This document shows positions 6,540-8,656 of a DNA stretch of 8,656 bases, piece after piece. The stretch spans positions 1-8,656 of the forward strand of contig CAZGDV010000112.1 of assembly GCA_964524995.1 (NCBI GenBank), written 5' to 3'. Below the pieces are notes generated by a model. The model made no database searches. It worked only from the letters and a program-made list of their open reading frames with translations, and was not told where the DNA came from. Every line of letters starts with the position of its first letter. Positions within the stretch are counted from its first letter, which is position 1. The position numbers and the translations under genes were made by a program. This DNA comes from CAZGDV01 sp964524995. GTDB lineage: Bacteria; Chloroflexota; Dehalococcoidia; SZUA-161.

Positions 6540-6602
6540 GCAATCGCAATCTCCGACAAAGCAGTATCGGTGCATGTAACAGCCACCGGTACAGTGCGCA
6601 TC

Positions 6603-7748
6603 ATGGAGTCAAAGCTGAGTTCGAAGGCGCTGGCGGAGCTAACCACCGCAGCCCAGACCCTGACCAATCCCGAGGTAGAGAAGTGGAGAGACCAGGGGGG
6701 CAGGGTTGTCGGCTATTTCTGCTCGTCGTTTCCTGAAGAGGTCGTCACAGCCGCCGGGATGCTGCCGTTCCGAATCAGAGCCACCGGCAGTCGCTCGACT
6801 GAGTTGTCGGACTCCTATCTGAGCAGCATAAACTGCAGCTTTCCCAGGCACGCTTTCAACGTTGCCCTGTCCGGTGGTTATGGTTTTCTGGACGGTCTTG
6901 CGATGTTGAACAGCTGCGATAACATCCGGCGCATCTACGACCACTGGAAACGCCAGGTAGACACTCGTTTCGTGCACATAATGAGCCTGCCGAGGAAGGC
7001 CGAGCCAGCCCAGGTCAGTTGGTTCCGGGATGAGCTGACGAACTTCAGGGGACTGCTCGAGCAGCATTACGGCGTCGATATCACCGATGAGCGGCTTCGG
7101 GAGGCCGTCAAGCTGCACAACGAGGCCAGATCGCTGCTGAGGAGACTGTACGAACTGAGGAAAGCAGATCACCCGCCGATCTCAGGTGCCGAGAGTCTGG
7201 CTGTGACCGTAGCCAGCACCGCCATGCCCAAGAAGCGCTTCGTTGAGCTACTGCGCGGGCTCCTCGGCGACCTGGACAGCGCAGAGGGAATCAAGGATTA
7301 CAGAGCCAGACTCATGGTGGTCGGTGGTATCCTCGATGACCCGGAGTACGTGAAGGTTATCGAGGACCAGGGCGGTATCGTTGTGACCGACTCGCTCTGC
7401 TTCGGGTCGAGGTTGTTCTGGAAGGATGTCGACGAGCACGCGGATGACCCGCTGGAGGCACTAGCGCGCTACTATGTTGCCGAGCGCCCATCCTGCCCCC
7501 GCGTGTTCGGCGAGTACGAGAACAGAATCAATTACATTTGGAAGATGATGGAGGAGTTCAAAGTCGACGGCGTCATCCTGGAGCGATTGGCGTTCTGTGA
7601 CCTGTGGGGCTTCGAGCAGTACTCCATCTCCAACGACTTCAAGGACTCAGGCAAGCCACTTCTGATGTTGGACAGGGAATATACGCTGAGCGGAGTCGGC
7701 CAGCTGAGGACCAGAGTCCAAGCGTTTCTGGAAACCATCGCGAGGTAG
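6603..7748 (+). CDS. 2-hydroxyacyl-CoA dehydratase/benzoyl-CoA reductase family subunit (HgdB/BcrC-like)
   Basis: A 381-residue protein. The N-terminus has the family block VVGYFCSSFPEEVVTAAGMLPFR (residues 35-57), followed by INCSFPRHAFNVAL with C78, GFLDGLAMLNSCDN with C105, and LAFCDLWGFEQ with C332. C78, C105 and C332 match in order and spacing the three cysteine ligands of the [4Fe-4S] cluster known from 2-hydroxyisocaproyl-CoA dehydratase. C40, C266 and C298 are additional. Enzymes of this family inject a high-energy electron, driven by an ATPase activator, into an acyl-CoA, either to eliminate water or to reduce an aromatic ring. The ATG at 6603 places the family block at the usual distance from the N-terminus but has no obvious Shine-Dalgarno. 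An in-frame TTG at 6480 would add 41 unconserved-looking residues. The next subunit starts 3 bases after its stop. Dehydratase and ring reductase cannot be told apart by eye. Confidence 0.9.
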   Translation: MESKLSSKALAELTTAAQTLTNPEVEKWRDQGGRVVGYFCSSFPEEVVTAAGMLPFRIRATGSRSTELSDSYLSSINCSFPRHAFNVALSGGYGFLDGLAMLNSCDNIRRIYDHWKRQVDTRFVHIMSLPRKAEPAQVSWFRDELTNFRGLLEQHYGVDITDERLREAVKLHNEARSLLRRLYELRKADHPPISGAESLAVTVASTAMPKKRFVELLRGLLGDLDSAEGIKDYRARLMVVGGILDDPEYVKVIEDQGGIVVTDSLCFGSRLFWKDVDEHADDPLEALARYYVAERPSCPRVFGEYENRINYIWKMMEEFKVDGVILERLAFCDLWGFEQYSISNDFKDSGKPLLMLDREYTLSGVGQLRTRVQAFLETIAR

Positions 7749-7751
7749 ACA

Positions 7752-8656
7752 GTGGACCCCAAGGACGAGCAACGACTGGCGCGGGTATTCGAAGAGATCG
7801 CCACGTACGGTCTCTACGAGGAGGCATTGACTGCGAGCCCAGGGGAGCTGGGGCATATTCACCTGCCGCTGGTCCGAAACGTCCTGCGCCAGCACAGGGA
7901 GACTGTCAGGTGCGTTGAGGAAGGCATTCCGTACGCCGCCAGCTATTTCACTGACGCGCCGGAGATATTCACCGCGATGGACTTACACTGGTATCATCTC
8001 ATCGCCCAGTCATTCGGTGGCGGTGGCGAGAACATCCACATGATGGATGACCTCGAGGGTGTCGACAAGCTCGCGGTTGCCAACGACGTGTGCACCCTGC
8101 TCAGATTGGCCCTCTACTATCTGGACGCAGGCGTCCTCCCGATGCCCACCGTTCTCGTCGCCTTGAACGAACCCTGTGACGGCGTGATCGGACTGCACGA
8201 GGCTCTGAGACGGCACAAGGAATGGCGACACCTGCCAGTGTTCACCCCCGACCCGCCTTACTTCTCGGACGACCGCAGCATCGAGTACTTCGCCGACGAG
8301 TTGAAGCGGATGGTCGAATTCCTCACCAAGCACACCGGCAAGACGCTGGACACAGGCCGGCTTCGCGAGGTGGTGGAGGAGACCAACAAGCAGTACGCGC
8401 TATGGGTGGAATATGACGAGCTAAGGCGTTCCGTGCCCTGTCCTCATGGGTACAAGCTCGCCATGGCCCCGTTCAGCCTGGTGCAGACAGCGGGCGCCGG
8501 CGATCCAGAGCATACTCAGTGGTACAGCGACCTGGTCGCGGACGCGGAGATGCGAATTCAGCAGAACAGGCCCGAGGTGCCCAACCAGAAGATCAGGCTG
8601 TTGTGGTTCGACGTTCAGCCTATCTGGTTCGACAGTCTGGCTCCCTGGCTCGAGGC
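7752..8656 (+). CDS. Second 2-hydroxyacyl-CoA dehydratase/benzoyl-CoA reductase family subunit, C-terminus beyond the window
   Basis: A GTG at 7752, preceded by GAGG at 7742-7745, opens a frame that runs 301 residues to the right edge without a stop. It is a diverged member of the same family as the preceding gene. PYAASYFTDAPEIFTAMDLHW (residues 60-80) corresponds to the block containing the P-E-I/V motif. C114 in DVCTLLRLALYYLDAG and C142 in LNEPCDGV correspond to the first two cluster cysteines. The third would fall outside the window. The Cys of the usual GYFCS block is Thr here. The 3-base gap to the upstream stop indicates translational coupling and a heterodimer, as in HgdA/HgdB or BcrB/BcrC. 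A BadF/HgdC-type activator ATPase should be expected nearby but is not visible. Family membership is likely; the exact reaction is open. Confidence 0.82.
   Translation, partial: MDPKDEQRLARVFEEIATYGLYEEALTASPGELGHIHLPLVRNVLRQHRETVRCVEEGIPYAASYFTDAPEIFTAMDLHWYHLIAQSFGGGGENIHMMDDLEGVDKLAVANDVCTLLRLALYYLDAGVLPMPTVLVALNEPCDGVIGLHEALRRHKEWRHLPVFTPDPPYFSDDRSIEYFADELKRMVEFLTKHTGKTLDTGRLREVVEETNKQYALWVEYDELRRSVPCPHGYKLAMAPFSLVQTAGAGDPEHTQWYSDLVADAEMRIQQNRPEVPNQKIRLLWFDVQPIWFDSLAPWLE

Larger units (their letters stand above)
6193..6602. other. 410-base divergent intergenic region with no convincing gene
   Basis: This stretch separates the minus-strand oxidoreductase cluster from the plus-strand dehydratase-like genes. 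No protein-like frame with a plausible start was seen. It contains a good minus-strand promoter, several palindromic elements (6430-6464, 6530-6539, and the CCGATAC/GTATCGG pair at 6490-6496 and 6564-6570) and a weak candidate plus-strand promoter (TAGAAT at 6469-6474, without a good -35). No regulator gene is present in the window. Confidence 0.7.

Noticed and set aside
6480..6602. Extension of the first dehydratase-like protein to a TTG at 6480
   Set aside because: The added 41 residues show no family similarity, and the homologous N-terminal region already begins just after the ATG at 6603.
1..8656. CRISPR arrays, tRNA or rRNA genes, insertion sequences, phage genes
   Set aside because: No spaced repeats, transposase-like frames, cloverleaf-type or rRNA-like segments were seen on either strand.

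Overview
The window reads as part of a metabolic gene cluster from an anaerobic bacterium. Three genes carry strong Shine-Dalgarno sequences and the base composition is moderately GC-rich, by eye. It encodes a tungsten-pterin aldehyde:ferredoxin oxidoreductase and oxygen-sensitive iron-sulfur enzymes of the 2-hydroxyacyl-CoA dehydratase/benzoyl-CoA reductase family. A run of exactly 100 N flanked by identical 55-base ends points to a short-read, probably metagenomic, assembly. An uncultured sediment-type anaerobe such as a Dehalococcoidia-like Chloroflexota would fit, but that placement is a guess. No rRNA, tRNA, CRISPR array, transposase or phage gene is visible.

Minus strand, in transcription order from right to left: (1) a 616-residue tungsten aldehyde:ferredoxin oxidoreductase (6192-4342); (2) a 152-base gap holding a strong hairpin; (3) a ThiF/MoeB-type E1-like activating enzyme (4189-3461); (4) a MoaD-type sulfur carrier ending in Gly-Gly (3437-3168); (5) a gap of about 200 bases with a possible structured RNA leader; (6) a FAD-dependent phytoene-desaturase-like oxidoreductase (2967-1085) interrupted by the N run; (7) a second enzyme of the same family starting 18 bases downstream (1066 to beyond the left edge).

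Plus strand: after a 410-base divergent intergenic region come two adjacent subunits of the 2-hydroxyacyl-CoA dehydratase/benzoyl-CoA reductase family (6603-7748, and 7752 to beyond the right edge).

Working model (inference): the MoaD/MoeB-like pair supplies sulfur for the pterin dithiolene that holds tungsten in the aldehyde oxidoreductase. That enzyme oxidises an aldehyde to an acid and produces reduced ferredoxin. The divergent pair is a low-potential acyl-CoA dehydratase or ring reductase that would need reduced ferredoxin and an ATPase activator; no activator gene lies in this window. The two flavoproteins may carry out desaturation or saturation steps on the same substrate. The combination suggests an anaerobic acyl-CoA or cyclic-compound pathway whose substrate cannot be read from the sequence.

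The most important practical correction is that the N gap looks spurious. Merging the duplicated 55-base ends restores one uninterrupted 575-residue flavoprotein gene.
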